A DNA stretch of 64,000 bases from Gracilaria gracilis (lineage: Eukaryota; Rhodophyta; Florideophyceae; Gracilariales; Gracilariaceae), in NCBI GenBank assembly GCA_030374805.1, contig JARGSG010000081.1:62001-126000 (forward strand), given 5' to 3'. This document shows positions 20,672 to 31,996 of this stretch, piece after piece (positions within the stretch are counted from its first letter, which is position 1; each line of letters begins with the position of its first letter). The notes beneath the pieces are model-generated. The model was not told the DNA's origin, did no database searches, and saw nothing but the letters and a program-made list of their open reading frames with translations. Both the position numbers and the translations under genes were made by a program.

Positions 20672-22921
20672 TGCAAACCAGTGGAAACGGTGATGGCGAG
20701 TGCGAGTTCTTTGAGATGAGTCTATCAGCCAGCGAGATCAAGAGAAGCTGATCAACGGATTTTTCTTGCGATGGGCAGAGGGGAAAAGAATCAAAACGAA
20801 CAGTTTATGATGATCATCGCAGCTTTACATACTCGTAATCTGTCGTGTAGTAGAAACAATTTGTTCGATTTGGCGGCAACAAGGAATGGAGGCTCCCACA
20901 ATGGCGTATCATACAAAATATACCAAGGTACAATGATGTATAGAATACAGGTTTAAAGCTGTGTAAAGTTAACAATTGCCTCGAAAGCACCGTGCTTCCG
21001 AAGCAATAATTGCTTTATTGTTGTTGAGCGTAGTACCAAATTCTACACAACAGATTGGTAAGACAAGCGTGGCCCTAACCTCTTAAGTGGTTGGCTTTCG
21101 ATTAACCCCGGCGCGTAATGGAGAAATGGACTCACCGGCTCACAGTTATCAACAGCATTTATCACAATGATTGTCGTTGTCTATGTGTTGCAACCGGTCG
21201 TTACCGAGAAAAATCCCAACATATCATGATGAACACGTTGATTTGTTCGACTTTCTGTCACGAATTTTTCTTTGGTCATGAGATTCAGAAACCAGGTCCG
21301 TTGCTAGATACGAGGAATACAGAGACCTATTTTAAACCCTTAACCCTCTGAAAGCTGAAGTTGTTCCACACATTTCCATGACATTCAATGTGGAGACTGC
21401 TTTTACCTGCAATTGGTTTCAAAATGAGACGCTACCCTTGGTACAGTAGTTGAAGAAAGTCTCCAAGGCCGGGAACAGGAATGGGACAACGTTTTTGCTC
21501 CTGATTTCCTTATCTTCAATGCTTCTCAGCACCAGAGATGGATATATACATTTATATTACGCCGATGGGACGAAAAAAGATTAGATCTTCTGCAGATAAA
21601 GGGTAGATCGCTCGCTAGCTAGATACCCTTGTTGCATCACTTGTAAGGGCAAATTTTACCTTCTATCGGACCCAATGGAACGACCGACCATAGCAAAGAA
21701 GAAGAAAGGGGCGTACATGCAGCTCGACGCGCTGTTCTACCGACGGTTAGAGAACGAAAAGACAAGTCGTTGTTAAATATGATTAAGGAATGGCCGTCAC
21801 AGTTTTTGGCCTTCTTTAAGAGAGAGAACTATCTCTAGATGGAACTACTGCCGCCTCGAAATCAGGGGCGGCTGACCATAATAAAGAAGAAGGGCGTACA
21901 TGACATAGCTAACTAGCTCAATCTGGTTGATGAGTTATCAAACAATCATCAGTGTACATATCATGATGATCAGTATCATCTGATCATTCATTTAGACTAC
22001 GAGCCGGGAGTGCTTACCCCAAAGACCCCGTCTCCGTCATGTCCAACTTATGGTTATCTTACACCGTCATTCTAGTGGAAGACGTTGTAATTCTGGAGTA
22101 TTCTCAATTGGTCAACTGTTCCCTGCCTCATTTCCGAATGAACAGGCATTGTAACGCAACAAGCTATGTGGAGTTGGTACTTCACCATGGACGTACGAGC
22201 AAGGACCATAGCAACTAGCAGACATCCTAAAGTTAGAGCTCTTCGGGAGGGCGTCTCCGGCTACGTTACTTCTGCGGCATGTAAAGGGACTCGAAATTTT
22301 TGCAGTGCACGTCCAGGAAATCGGTGTCCCCACGCCAAATGCCTTCGAAACGGTTACCGTACCCTGAATGTAACATTACACAGCGTTCTGACTTTCATTT
22401 TCTGTGTATAGCAGGAGAAGTTCGGTGTCTGTGTTGGGCATGCTTGTCCGGCAGCTGTATTGAATATCGCCATGTGAGTTGCAAATGTTGCGGTCTCATG
22501 TGATGATAAGATCTCGGTCCCGGGCGGTTCTCGTCCTTGTCGAGGTTAGGTGCTTTGTTACGGCGGTGATTAGGTTCTTGGAAAGATCCAAACTACCATG
22601 ATCTGATTTCCTAACAGCTTAGATATACACTTGGGGTTCGTGAGAAAACCCTTTGATCGATATTAGTCAAAGGTGTACGGTTTAGGAAAGGTGTGGTTCA
22701 GCTCCTCAATTAGCTAAGTGGGTTTACAACGACTTGTCCCACCAAATGCTGAGACGACCCAATTCTATCCAAAAGTCTAATAGGGTTCATCTGTTGGAGC
22801 TAGATTCCCGTAGTAGTAGAGTTGCAGATTCAAAGTTTCCGAGAAAGGGCACTTGCACGACTTCTGCTGCCAGTAACTTATGTGAAGCGGCAAGGTACGC
22901 TTCTTCATTTGGCGTCATTCA
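20672..22921. other. Long intergenic stretch
   Basis: No supported gene in 2.2 kb. A short motif (AAGAAGAAR...GGGCGTACATG) occurs twice, at about 21697-21719 and 21882-21901, and a small inverted repeat (GCACCGTGC) lies at about 20987. Confidence 0.5.
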
Positions 22922-23611
22922 TTAGACCTGGTCACCGCCCGCGCCACCAGCGCCACCCGCACCCCCAATACCAGACGCTCCAACAAGCTGTCCGACGCCA
23001 CCATTTCCTCCATTGCCTCCAACATATCCATTGCCTCCATCTCCACCATACCCACCAATTCCGCCTAACCCAAAGTCCCCGTACAGCGCTCCTACCCCGC
23101 CATTCCCACCATTCCCTCCAAACCCAAACAACGCATCGCCCCCGTTACCTCCTTCCCCTCCAAATCCTCCAATTCCATCGTTCCCGACCAACAATCCGGA
23201 GCCTCCATTTCCACCGCTACCTCCGCTCCCCAGGAAAAAACCCCCGTTACCACCATCACCACCGGCGCCACCAAACCCACCATATCCATAGTCTCCATAA
23301 AGCGCTCCCGCTCCACCGTTTCCTCCTTTGCCTCCGTCTCCCAACAGAATCGCGTCTCCACCTCTTCCTCCTACCCCACCGATTCCCCCGATTCCATAGT
23401 CACCACTTAGAATACCGTTTCCTCCATCTCTTCCGTTCCCACCACCCAGACCCCCATTCCCTCCCGCACCTCCATATCCGCCAATTGCAAAATCCCCCAT
23501 TATGATACCATCTCCTCCTCGACCTCCGTTTCCTCCCTTCTGATGGATAGATGGAACGACAGTGGCATGCGAAACGCAAACAGAAAGAGCGAAAGCGAGG
23601 ATGAACTTCAT
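22922..23611 (-). CDS. Secreted glycine-rich protein
   Basis: 229 aa from ATG 23611. A signal peptide ([18 protein letters not shown]) precedes about 200 residues built of GGxGG units mixed with short hydrophobic words such as [19 protein letters not shown] and LYGDFGLGG. The repeat is imprecise, about 10-16 residues, and there are no cysteines in the mature part. Glycine-rich secreted proteins of this type are structural parts of cell walls, cuticles or adhesives; a wall role is inferred. A TATA box lies 104 bp upstream. The opposite strand gives a proline-rich frame that is a shadow. Confidence 0.7.
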   Translation of the reverse strand: MKFILAFALSVCVSHATVVPSIHQKGGNGGRGGDGIIMGDFAIGGYGGAGGNGGLGGGNGRDGGNGILSGDYGIGGIGGVGGRGGDAILLGDGGKGGNGGAGALYGDYGYGGFGGAGGDGGNGGFFLGSGGSGGNGGSGLLVGNDGIGGFGGEGGNGGDALFGFGGNGGNGGVGALYGDFGLGGIGGYGGDGGNGYVGGNGGNGGVGQLVGASGIGGAGGAGGAGGDQV

Positions 23612-23714
23612 GGTTGAGGTGGGAGAAAAGACTTTTGTTGCAGTGCTTGGAAGTCGATGTCGATGAGGTTGGGGTGTTGGTGTAGAAGCTCTAATGAATG
23701 TAGGATAGGGTCTG

Positions 23715-23723
23715 CTTTATATA
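23715..23723 (-). promoter_or_regulatory. TATA box
   Basis: TATATAAAG on the minus strand, 104 bp before the ATG of the glycine-rich protein gene. Confidence 0.6.
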
Positions 23724-24612
23724 CGGGGTTTAGAGCGGACACAGAATCATCATTACTTGTGATACAGTCGTACCCTTGTAGTTAGAAAACAACGGACTCC
23801 CAGATTCACAGCCTGTATTCTGTGTTTGGCATAACGGACTTCAATTCGTACAGCCATCAAGTGCCTGGAACCTTGGGTGTTTCTGAGAAATCCAGAGTTT
23901 GGTGAGCTGCACAGATCTGTAAGATATGTGGTGCCCACAGTTAATGATTAGATCTTTGGAGGTGGTGGGTTGCTGTAACCCACCGCATATCTACACATTG
24001 AATGTTCCATGGAACATGTTCACTTGGCAGTACAAGTAATGAGGTAAGCGCTATCCCAGAACAGGAAAAGGATACGTGGGAAGTGCTACCCAGCCACCCA
24101 TGTGTATGTACTCATTTGTTCAGTTTCGTGTTGGTGCTCCTTCTTTAACAGCACCCTATACATACGCCACTCGAAAGCCTTGGGTGGACTGCCGAGAAGT
24201 TCTAATCATTTGAGATGGGGAGCGGAAGTTTGCTCCACTGGTCCATACACAACGGTAACTCTCTTTGGACCCGTCAACCAAACTGCAACGCAGAAGTGCA
24301 CGTGCAACACAAGTTTTAGCTGATCATCAAACCGTGCCGCAGACAGCTCACTCATAACAGCTCACTCATGACTTTGGCAATGCCGTTGCAAGATAAACCT
24401 GCGTCCTTGTGAGACCATATCCATGGCTATGGCTTTGTCCTCAATTGTTCGAATTCAGCACGTAGTGTACATGTACATAACACCTTTCCGTCCTTCCATG
24501 GTCTTCCTGAATGCTGGGTTCCTACTCTCATTGTTTTGTACCGCAAGACACGTAGCGTACGACATGAGCCAAAATGCATTGGACGACGTAGGTTACTGCC
24601 ATCAAGAATGGC
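23724..24612. other. Intergenic
   Basis: Nothing recognisable; ends at the left edge of duplicated copy B. Confidence 0.5.
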
Positions 24613-25602
24613 GATACAGTTTCGAGTCGAGTCGCGTCGCGTCGTAGAATTTGCGACCACAGCAAAAAAAACGACTTCCAGACTTCTAACACTCCTCTCC
24701 ACCCACGCTCCACCAACACTGCCAAACCGTTTTCCACCGCCTCTCCAACTTTCCAGACAGCGTCGAACATGCCCTTCTTTTTCGAACACTGCTTCAGCTT
24801 CAACTGTTGTTCCCTCTGCAGAGCCTCCAATCCCTCCTCCTCAATCTTCCACGATACAATATTTCCAGACGCCACACTCGGCAGGTGGCTCCGACGCTGA
24901 CGTGGAACTACGTTCTGTTGGCGCTTTGTCAGTTCCATCTCGCAGTCATCCCAAGTGCTCCATCGCAAGCCCTTACCACTTCAACCCATTTCACTGCCTC
25001 TGAGTCCAGTGGTGGTGCAGACTTAGCAGGCGTCACTGAACCACGAAACAACCTTGTACCAATGCTCTTCGAAGAGGACCCATCTCCTCCCGTGGTGGCC
25101 TGGATTGGGTCAAGACGTTTAGAATTTCTTCTCGTTCCCTCACGTCCAGCAGCCATGCACCCACCCATTCACACCTCCATGGGGTACCGTTGGTAGCGAA
25201 CGGTCCCGTTCGTTTTGTGAAAGGCTGAATAAACCATCATTGATGAAGTGGCTACTACTGTACTTTCGTCTCGCTTTCGTCTAGCTTGGAGGTTCTCATT
25301 TGAATGGAATCCTTGCTGTATGGGCTACGATTTCGTGTGGTTGGCTGGTTCGTGGCGACCAATTCATTCGACGAATAAGCATCCATTTTGAGGACATGGC
25401 ATGAATTGAGTCATCAAACCAGCGGAAGAGAGGAACTTTGAAAGTACCAGCATCAGTGTTTTCCTTCGGAAATGCGGACGGACTCCCTCACGCGACTAAT
25501 TTACTTTGTCATGCCGGCTAGCAGAGATCGTAAGGACAGAAATCGGTATTTGCCCTTTCGTGCCCTGCTAGTGTCTATTACATAGGCACGGAGCGTTGTG
25601 GA
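24613..25602. repeat. 1-kb duplicated segment, copy B
   Basis: Partner of 8409-9427. It carries the exact 11-mer TACCGTTGGTA at 25185-25195; copy A has only a partial match there (CGTTGGTAG). Confidence 0.85.
24640..25168 (-). pseudogene. Decayed unknown gene, copy B
   Basis: Begins at ATG 25168 (MGGCMAAGREGTRRNSKRLD). A one-base deletion near 24966 (GGGCTTGCG against GGGCTTTGCG in copy A) shifts the frame; the second part is open from about 24968 downward (RQQNVVPRQRRSHLPSVASG, then KKKGMFDAVWKVGEAVENGL). After that deletion copy B stays open where copy A has a stop. Family and function unknown; charged, probably helical C-terminal part. Confidence 0.5.
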
Positions 25603-26039
25603 AAGTTAACAGGGTTACCGTGTGGCAGATTTACGCGAAGCATCGAACAGCAATGTTAATTTACAGTAATTACATTTCCCATTTTTTGTCAGTTGCACTG
25701 TAACGTCTGCACAGTCCGGAAGATGTCGAAGGCGTTATTAACATCTTAAGATGTTGGTTTTCCCGTGCCACCAAAATTTGGAACGCCTCTAGCTTTCGTA
25801 ACAAGTTCTTAAACTCGACAGAACTAGCGTACTCCAGTGCAGAAAGACAAAACGCACTGGAGTACGCTAGTTTCATTCAGGTTGCACATTAACTGCAAAA
25901 CTTATAGGCAAACCATTTTCGAGATGTTGCAAGAAATGTTCCTTTTCCCGCAACAGGCTGGACATATTTGGCTGGACAAGGTCTGTTACTGACAAGAAAT
26001 AGAGAAATACAGTACTTGGTTACCTATGGCCTGACATTC
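25603..26039. other. Short intergenic stretch with palindrome
   Basis: Left flank of Copia-A. Contains the perfect inverted repeat at 25822-25872; no supported gene. Confidence 0.5.
25822..25872. repeat. Perfect 19-bp inverted repeat
   Basis: AACTAGCGTACTCCAGTGC (25822-25840) and its exact complement (25854-25872) flank a 13-base loop. Transcribed, it would form a long perfect hairpin. No mobile-element gene is adjacent. Confidence 0.9.
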
Positions 26040-26044
26040 GTCCT

Positions 26045-26184
26045 TGTAAATTAGGTAGTCGTGGCCACCGATTGGAACGGGCCACAGTGTCCACACGTTC
26101 CAATCGGTGGCCAGATTAAAGGACGGCGGCCGACGGTCGCAAGCCACCTGACCCGGAAGGGGAGGAGGGGTGCGCACTTGTTCA
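26045..26184 (+). repeat. Copia-A left LTR with internal hairpin
   Basis: 140 bp, TGTAAATTAGG...CACTTGTTCA. Contains a perfect 17-bp inverted repeat, GGCCACCGATTGGAACG (26063-26079) and its complement (26096-26112). No TATA box inside. Confidence 0.92.
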
Positions 26185-26319
26185 TGGTAGCATTCGCGAC
26201 AACGTTCCCTCCGACCGACCGTTCGCGACGCTGATAGCGGAAAGACCACCGCTTCCCCTCTCCCTCGACGGCGCCGCCTCGCGCCTTGAACCGCGCCCCC
26301 TTACCCCCCCTCTCACCGC

Positions 26320-26960
26320 GCCGCCTTGCGTACTCTTCCGGCTGGGCCGCCTTGCGCTCTTGGCCGCGCCGCCTCTCCTTCTCGGCCGCGCCGCCTTGCA
26401 CCCCCAGCCGCGCCGGCTTTCGCCCTGGGCTGCCCCGCCTTCCCAGGCCGCGCCGCTTGAGCCTTCGCTACGCCGTCTTGCACCCCCGGCCGCGCCGCTT
26501 TAAGCCTTCGCCGCGCCGCCTTGCTCCCCCGGCTGCGCCGCCTCGCTCACCTCCAACCGCGCTGCCCCTTTTGCTTGGCCGCGCCGCCTTCTGCTATTGG
26601 CCCCGCCTCCCCCGGCCGCGCCACTCTGACCTTTGGCCGCGCCGCCTCTCTCCTCCGGCCGTGCCGCCTCTCTCCATTGGCCGCGCCGCCTTGTCCGCTT
26701 TCGGCCGCGCCACCTCTCACCTCTGGCCGCGCCGCCTCTCTCCTCCGGCCGCGCCGCCTCTCTCCTCCGGCCGCGCCGCCTCTCTCCTCCGGCCGCGCCG
26801 CCTCTCTTCTCCGGCCGCGCCGCCTCTCTCCTCCGGCCGCGCCGCCTCTCTTCTCCGGCCGCGCCGCCTGTCTTCTTCGGCCGCGCCGCCTCGGCCACCC
26901 TCGGTCGCGCCACCTACTTGGCCTTCGGCCACACCGCCTCACCTGCATTTGGCCGCGCCA
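26320..26960 (+). repeat. 21-bp tandem repeats in Copia-A leader
   Basis: Many copies of a CG-rich unit close to CTCTCCTCCGGCCGCGCCGCC, nearly perfect at about 26715-26890 and degenerate outside. The 21-bp period keeps frames open on both strands (for example SPPAAPPLSSGRAASLLRPR), so the long open frames here are probably not genes. It lies between the left LTR and the gag start. Confidence 0.85.
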
Positions 26961-27723
26961 CCTCGCCTGCCGCCACCAGCCGAATTGCCACGCCTTTCTC
27001 GGCTGGGCTGCCACAACACACCCTACTTTGTCTACAAGGCGTGGTGTGTTGGCGCATCAGGCATTGGGTTGTCTTTTTGGTCCAGAACTACAGGTTGAGT
27101 TTTGAAGTCTCGCTGGCCCACGGGAAGCTGCGTGGTGTCGTGTATTTGACGGGCGGGAAGCTGCGCCTGTTGATTAAGAGCCTCTGTTGCCTCCCTCGTT
27201 GAGGAAGTTGGCACTTTGGAGGAGTGGGCAGCTCGCAAGCTGAGCACCGGCAGGGAATCGACTGGGGGCTTGTACCAAGTCGTGGGATTTGATATCACTC
27301 CGAATAACCGGCTCTGCTGGGGGGTGCTCTGTCTGCCCACGAGGACGGGGTGCCTCGTCGTTTGGCCCGGGCTGCCCGTGAACCTGAAGCATAACGGAGT
27401 AGATCGCCGAGCTCGTACAACGTAAGAGACTAGAGAGGGTGTACTGGTGAAAACATATCTACCTGTTAGTAACCTCCTCTGGACGTCTCGTAGTTGCAGA
27501 AACGCATCTCGTTCTGACGCACGCAGAACTTGACAGGCCGAAGCAAAACGTGCCTCACCGGGAGAGAGTTTACCCGGAGTCAGAGGTCTGACCTTTAGGA
27601 GTACGGGGCTAGCACCCCCTGCCAGTGACTCTGAATAAGAAGTATCCCTAAGCCAGTAGGCGAGGGGAGGAAGATTTTACACTGCATTTGCCTGTCCGCT
27701 CCCGCGTTTGAGATCACTCCGCG

Positions 27724-30700
27724 ATGGAAGCCGACAGAGAGCACGAGTCGAAGCGCATTCCTCGGCTCAAAGGAAGTACCGACTACTACACTTGGCGTAT
27801 CTACGTCCGTGACCTGATGCATTCCCTGCAATCGCTCTTCGTTCTCACCGAGCCGCGACCCGTCGAAGGTACCGCACAAGCTCGAAGACGGTGGGACGAT
27901 GCTGACCGAAAGGCACGATCTGCCATCGTGCAGAACCTTGCTACGCAACCAATCGTCGCCGTATCAGAGTTACTGGAACGAGAACATTGCTCTGCCTTGG
28001 AAGTCTGGTCTAAGTTGGAGTCTACTTACAAAAAGGACAACATACAATCCAAGATGAACCTAAGGCAGAAGCTGACCACGTTAGCATTCAAGGACGGTGA
28101 CGAAATACAACAGCATCTACTGGAACTTGAAACCACTTTCCTGGAGCTCGCTCGTCTCGGCGATCCATTAACCGACCGCGAACGTACAGCTACACTACTG
28201 CGGACGTTGCCCGACTCATTGATGGCTATTACTCTACTGGCTGACGCGAACAACATGGAGTACGATCAAGTTGTATCGCTCGTCCGTTCCGAGATGGACC
28301 GTCGAAACCATCGCGTCTCTAATCTGAAATCAAAGCCAACGGAGTCAAAGAATAACAGCAAGCACCCGTATCCTGCGGCACAGAAATCAAGCTCGGGACG
28401 CCAGAGGCAGCCTCCACGAAAGGCCTCAAAAGGCCTTGAGTGTTGGAACTGCGGACGAATTGGCCATATACGTTCCGAATGCTGGTCTCGCAAACGATCT
28501 AGAGATAGGAACAATCCCACTAACCGCAAAAGTGGTCGTTCCAAAGACCAATCTCGTGGTCGAAACAATAGCAAACGACACAAGGAGTGGGACAGCACAC
28601 ACGAGCCAGCCCACAGCAATCGCAACAACCATAGACGGAACCAGCGCAATAATGCCGATCACGAGGGTGGATCACCACGCGGCTTCATTGCCATAGCGCA
28701 CTCAAGCATTTCCCAAAGCGATGAAGTTCCCACGTGGTTGGACTCCGGCGCCACACATGTTTTCGTCAAGGAGAGAAACTCTTTCTGGGAATACCATTCA
28801 ACACGACGCCAAACCGTTCGAACGTGCGACCGATCCTCAGAAATAATTGGGAATGGCACTATCAGACTACCAATTGGAGAAGGTGTTATTCTACCGGCAA
28901 AACACACGCCTTCTTTCGATTCTAACCTCGTTTCTCTCTCTGTCCTTTCACAACATGCCCGTGTCGAATTCTCGAGCGGCGAAGAAACGAAGTTCCTCAT
29001 CAAGGATCCAACTACGGGGCAAATCATCCACACATCGACTTCGAAGGACGGACTCTACCCTCTACCAAGTCCAACACCACCTCCTCGAGCACATGGATCC
29101 ATCCTGGCTCCCGGGAACACAGCCCAAGATTGGCATGATAAACTGGGACATCCGGGACGAGAAAGACTTCTCGCATGCGTGAATCAATGCGAAGGGGTTC
29201 CAAGACTCTCCTCCACGGAAGTGAATAACGTTCACTGCACGCCCTGCATCCACGCAGGGAGCAAACGTGCCCCACTCCACCATACTACGTCAGTGGCTTC
29301 TCATCCATTAGAACTCACCCACACCGATCTTACGGGCCCCATCAATCCTCCCTCACTACAAGGATCTACCTACATTCAGGTACTCATCGACGATAACACA
29401 AGGGTCTGTTCGGTCTACTTCATGGACAAGAAGTCCCAGTTCTTTCAGTCTGTCCGATGGTACAAGGCTCGCGCGGAAAACGAAATACCCCCCAACCGAA
29501 TGTACCGCGTTCGCCTTGACGGGGCGGGTGAGAACAGATCGGACGACTTCGTCACCTACGCAATGGAAAGCGGAATGATTCTCGAATACGCCCCACCGCA
29601 TGCCCATCAGTCTAATGGTGTTGCAGAGAAGATCATTCAGGACTTGTGGAAGATGGCACGAACCTTTCTACAAGCTTCACAGCTCCCGCTACAACTCTGG
29701 GAAGAAGCCATCTCACATGCAAACTTCCTGAGGAACAGGCTGCCGAACTCCCGTATAGACATGAAGATACCGTACACCCTTTGGTTTGGGCGTAAGCCCG
29801 ACTTTACGAACATCCTCAAGTTCGGCCAACCTGGACACGCATTCATCTACAGGTCGGAAACTGTAGCGAACAAGAAGTTACTTCCTCGCGCACTCCCAGG
29901 TCACTTTGTCGGCATGCAGAGCCCCCGCACTTTACTAAGGATATACGTTCCATCTTTTCGGAAAGTGATTAAGTGTCGAGACAGGGACTTTAAGGTGACA
30001 AAAGAGTCTCTACCTTCACTAAACGAACTCATCGACTTCTCCTCTCTACGACGCATAGAAGCCGAACGAGATATGAGAGAAGAGGACGAAGAACATATGG
30101 ACGCATCCCTGGCCCACTGCATGGTCGCTCGCTCCCGCTCTCAAGATCTCGGAGACCCCGGAAAAGCCCACATAAGTTTCGAAGAAGCTCGGAACATCCC
30201 CGAATGGGCTCAAGCAATTGACCGGGAGTTCAACGCGCTCGTGAACAGGGGAACATGGGAATTGGTCGTTAAGAGGAATGGAATGAAACCACTTCCTTTC
30301 CTATGGACTTTTCTGGTTAAGCACGTAAGCGCTGATCCTCCTAAGACCCTCGCTAAAGCGCGTTGCGTAATCCGGGGCGACAAGCAGCGCCCTTACTTGG
30401 ACTTTGACCCAGACAATATCTACGCACCAGTAGCACGCCTTGAGACTATTCGTCTCACCATCGCAAAGGCAGCCGCTCAAGGACTTATACTGGAGACAAT
30501 GGATATCAGCAACGCATACTTGTACGGAGATCTGGACGAGCCTTTGCTAATGGAGCAACCGCAAAACTCTTCTGGATCTTCGTACGTCCCCGGAAAAGTC
30601 TGCTTGCTCAAAAAGTCAATCTACGGAGCACGACAAGCCGGACAGATCTGGGGATCTCTGCTCCACGACGAACTACTGTGCCACGGGTTCAAACAATCAA

Positions 30701-31740
30701 GCACGGACAGCCGTCTCTACATTTACAAATCCACAGGTGGCTCGCTGAACCTAGTGGTGGTCGTTGATGACATTCTCATGTTATCAAACTCTCGTTCTCT
30801 CCTGAATGATTTCAAGGAAGAGATGCGGAAACTTTTTCAAGTAAAGTTTCTGGGTGAAGCGAAGTCCTTTGTAGGACTGGACATCGAACGAGACAGGAAT
30901 GGCATAAAGGTCCGTCAAACTAGGTATGTGGATAAAATCCTGAAGGAGTATGGAATGTTAAACTCCAACTCGGCACGAACCCCACTGCCTTCTCCCTGCG
31001 ACCTAACTGGACGTGGCAATGATGAGTTGCAACTCTCGCCTGCGCTTCACGGTCGCTACCGTAAGATGGTAGGACATATGATGTACTTGGCCGTCTCATC
31101 CAGGCCGGACATAATGTTTGCAGCTTCAATGCTGGCAAGGCAAGTTCACGATCCCTGCATGAGGCATATCGGACTAGCAAAGAGAGTACTGCGGTACTTA
31201 AAGGGTACGAAAGAACTGTGTTTGTTCTTTCCAGCGAATACATCAGCACCAATGGAAGCATTCTGTGATGCAGACTGGGCTGGATGTTGTGAAACTAGGA
31301 AGTCTACAACAGGCTTGCTGATTAAGGTGAATGACGCACCAGTTATGTGGACGACGAAAAAGCAAACTCTTATTGCTTTGTCATCCGGAGAAGCCGAATA
31401 CATCGCACTGTCGTATTGCGGGAAGGTCTTGACATGGATGAGAAGACTCTTCTGGGAACTACGCAACGATGAGGTTCTTGAAGAACAAGAGCCTAGGATG
31501 TACCCAATTCCTATATTCACTGACAGTTCTACAGCACTGTCAATTGCAGGCAATCCTAAAACTTCTGAAAGGAATAAGCACATTGCTCTGAAATTCCATC
31601 ATGTGAAAGAGCTGGTGAAGTCAAGGATTGTGAATGTTGAAGAGATAAGAACAGACGTCCAACCTGCAGACATTCTTACAAAGGCCGTGCGCTTTGACTT
31701 GACAGCGAAATTGAGACTCCTTTGCGGCCTTATGGCTTGA
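27724..31740 (+). CDS. Copia-A gag-pol polyprotein
   Basis: 1338 aa from ATG 27724, no interruption. In order: gag with a CCHC zinc knuckle (CWNCGRIGHIRSEC, about residue 240); aspartic protease (WLDSGATHVF); integrase zinc finger (GHPGRERL...CTPCIHAGSK) and core with the D-D-E triad (LTHTDLTGP, RVRLDGAGEN, HQSNGVAEK); reverse transcriptase (ETMDISNAYLYGDL; VVVVDDILML, where VVDD replaces the common YVDD); and RNase H (AFCDADWAGC, SSGEAEYIAL, TDSSTALSIAGNP). Integrase before reverse transcriptase defines Ty1/copia. Gag and pol share one frame, so any excess of gag must come from another mechanism. Confidence 0.95.
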   Translation: MEADREHESKRIPRLKGSTDYYTWRIYVRDLMHSLQSLFVLTEPRPVEGTAQARRRWDDADRKARSAIVQNLATQPIVAVSELLEREHCSALEVWSKLESTYKKDNIQSKMNLRQKLTTLAFKDGDEIQQHLLELETTFLELARLGDPLTDRERTATLLRTLPDSLMAITLLADANNMEYDQVVSLVRSEMDRRNHRVSNLKSKPTESKNNSKHPYPAAQKSSSGRQRQPPRKASKGLECWNCGRIGHIRSECWSRKRSRDRNNPTNRKSGRSKDQSRGRNNSKRHKEWDSTHEPAHSNRNNHRRNQRNNADHEGGSPRGFIAIAHSSISQSDEVPTWLDSGATHVFVKERNSFWEYHSTRRQTVRTCDRSSEIIGNGTIRLPIGEGVILPAKHTPSFDSNLVSLSVLSQHARVEFSSGEETKFLIKDPTTGQIIHTSTSKDGLYPLPSPTPPPRAHGSILAPGNTAQDWHDKLGHPGRERLLACVNQCEGVPRLSSTEVNNVHCTPCIHAGSKRAPLHHTTSVASHPLELTHTDLTGPINPPSLQGSTYIQVLIDDNTRVCSVYFMDKKSQFFQSVRWYKARAENEIPPNRMYRVRLDGAGENRSDDFVTYAMESGMILEYAPPHAHQSNGVAEKIIQDLWKMARTFLQASQLPLQLWEEAISHANFLRNRLPNSRIDMKIPYTLWFGRKPDFTNILKFGQPGHAFIYRSETVANKKLLPRALPGHFVGMQSPRTLLRIYVPSFRKVIKCRDRDFKVTKESLPSLNELIDFSSLRRIEAERDMREEDEEHMDASLAHCMVARSRSQDLGDPGKAHISFEEARNIPEWAQAIDREFNALVNRGTWELVVKRNGMKPLPFLWTFLVKHVSADPPKTLAKARCVIRGDKQRPYLDFDPDNIYAPVARLETIRLTIAKAAAQGLILETMDISNAYLYGDLDEPLLMEQPQNSSGSSYVPGKVCLLKKSIYGARQAGQIWGSLLHDELLCHGFKQSSTDSRLYIYKSTGGSLNLVVVVDDILMLSNSRSLLNDFKEEMRKLFQVKFLGEAKSFVGLDIERDRNGIKVRQTRYVDKILKEYGMLNSNSARTPLPSPCDLTGRGNDELQLSPALHGRYRKMVGHMMYLAVSSRPDIMFAASMLARQVHDPCMRHIGLAKRVLRYLKGTKELCLFFPANTSAPMEAFCDADWAGCCETRKSTTGLLIKVNDAPVMWTTKKQTLIALSSGEAEYIALSYCGKVLTWMRRLFWELRNDEVLEEQEPRMYPIPIFTDSSTALSIAGNPKTSERNKHIALKFHHVKELVKSRIVNVEEIRTDVQPADILTKAVRFDLTAKLRLLCGLMA

Positions 31741-31996
31741 GGCGTGTTTTGTCCTGTACTGACTTTACTGCACTTTTGTTTATTGTCTTTTTTTCTTGTG
31801 TTTCTGTGTTTATATACTACAGTTACTTATCTAGGGGATTTCGTTTGCGATGCTATACCTTTTCCTTAGAAGCGCAGATTTTTCCCAACGGGTTTTGCTG
31901 CGGCTGAGGTTTTTAATGGTAGCTATCGCTCTTCAATAGTGGTCGGAAAAGTCTATACGCAAAGTATTGTTCTTGGAACATGTTTGCGAGGGACGG

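Noticed and set aside
26286..27105. Open frames of 190-270 codons in the Copia-A leader
   Set aside because: Generated by a 21-bp tandem repeat with few possible stops, open on both strands; no domain.
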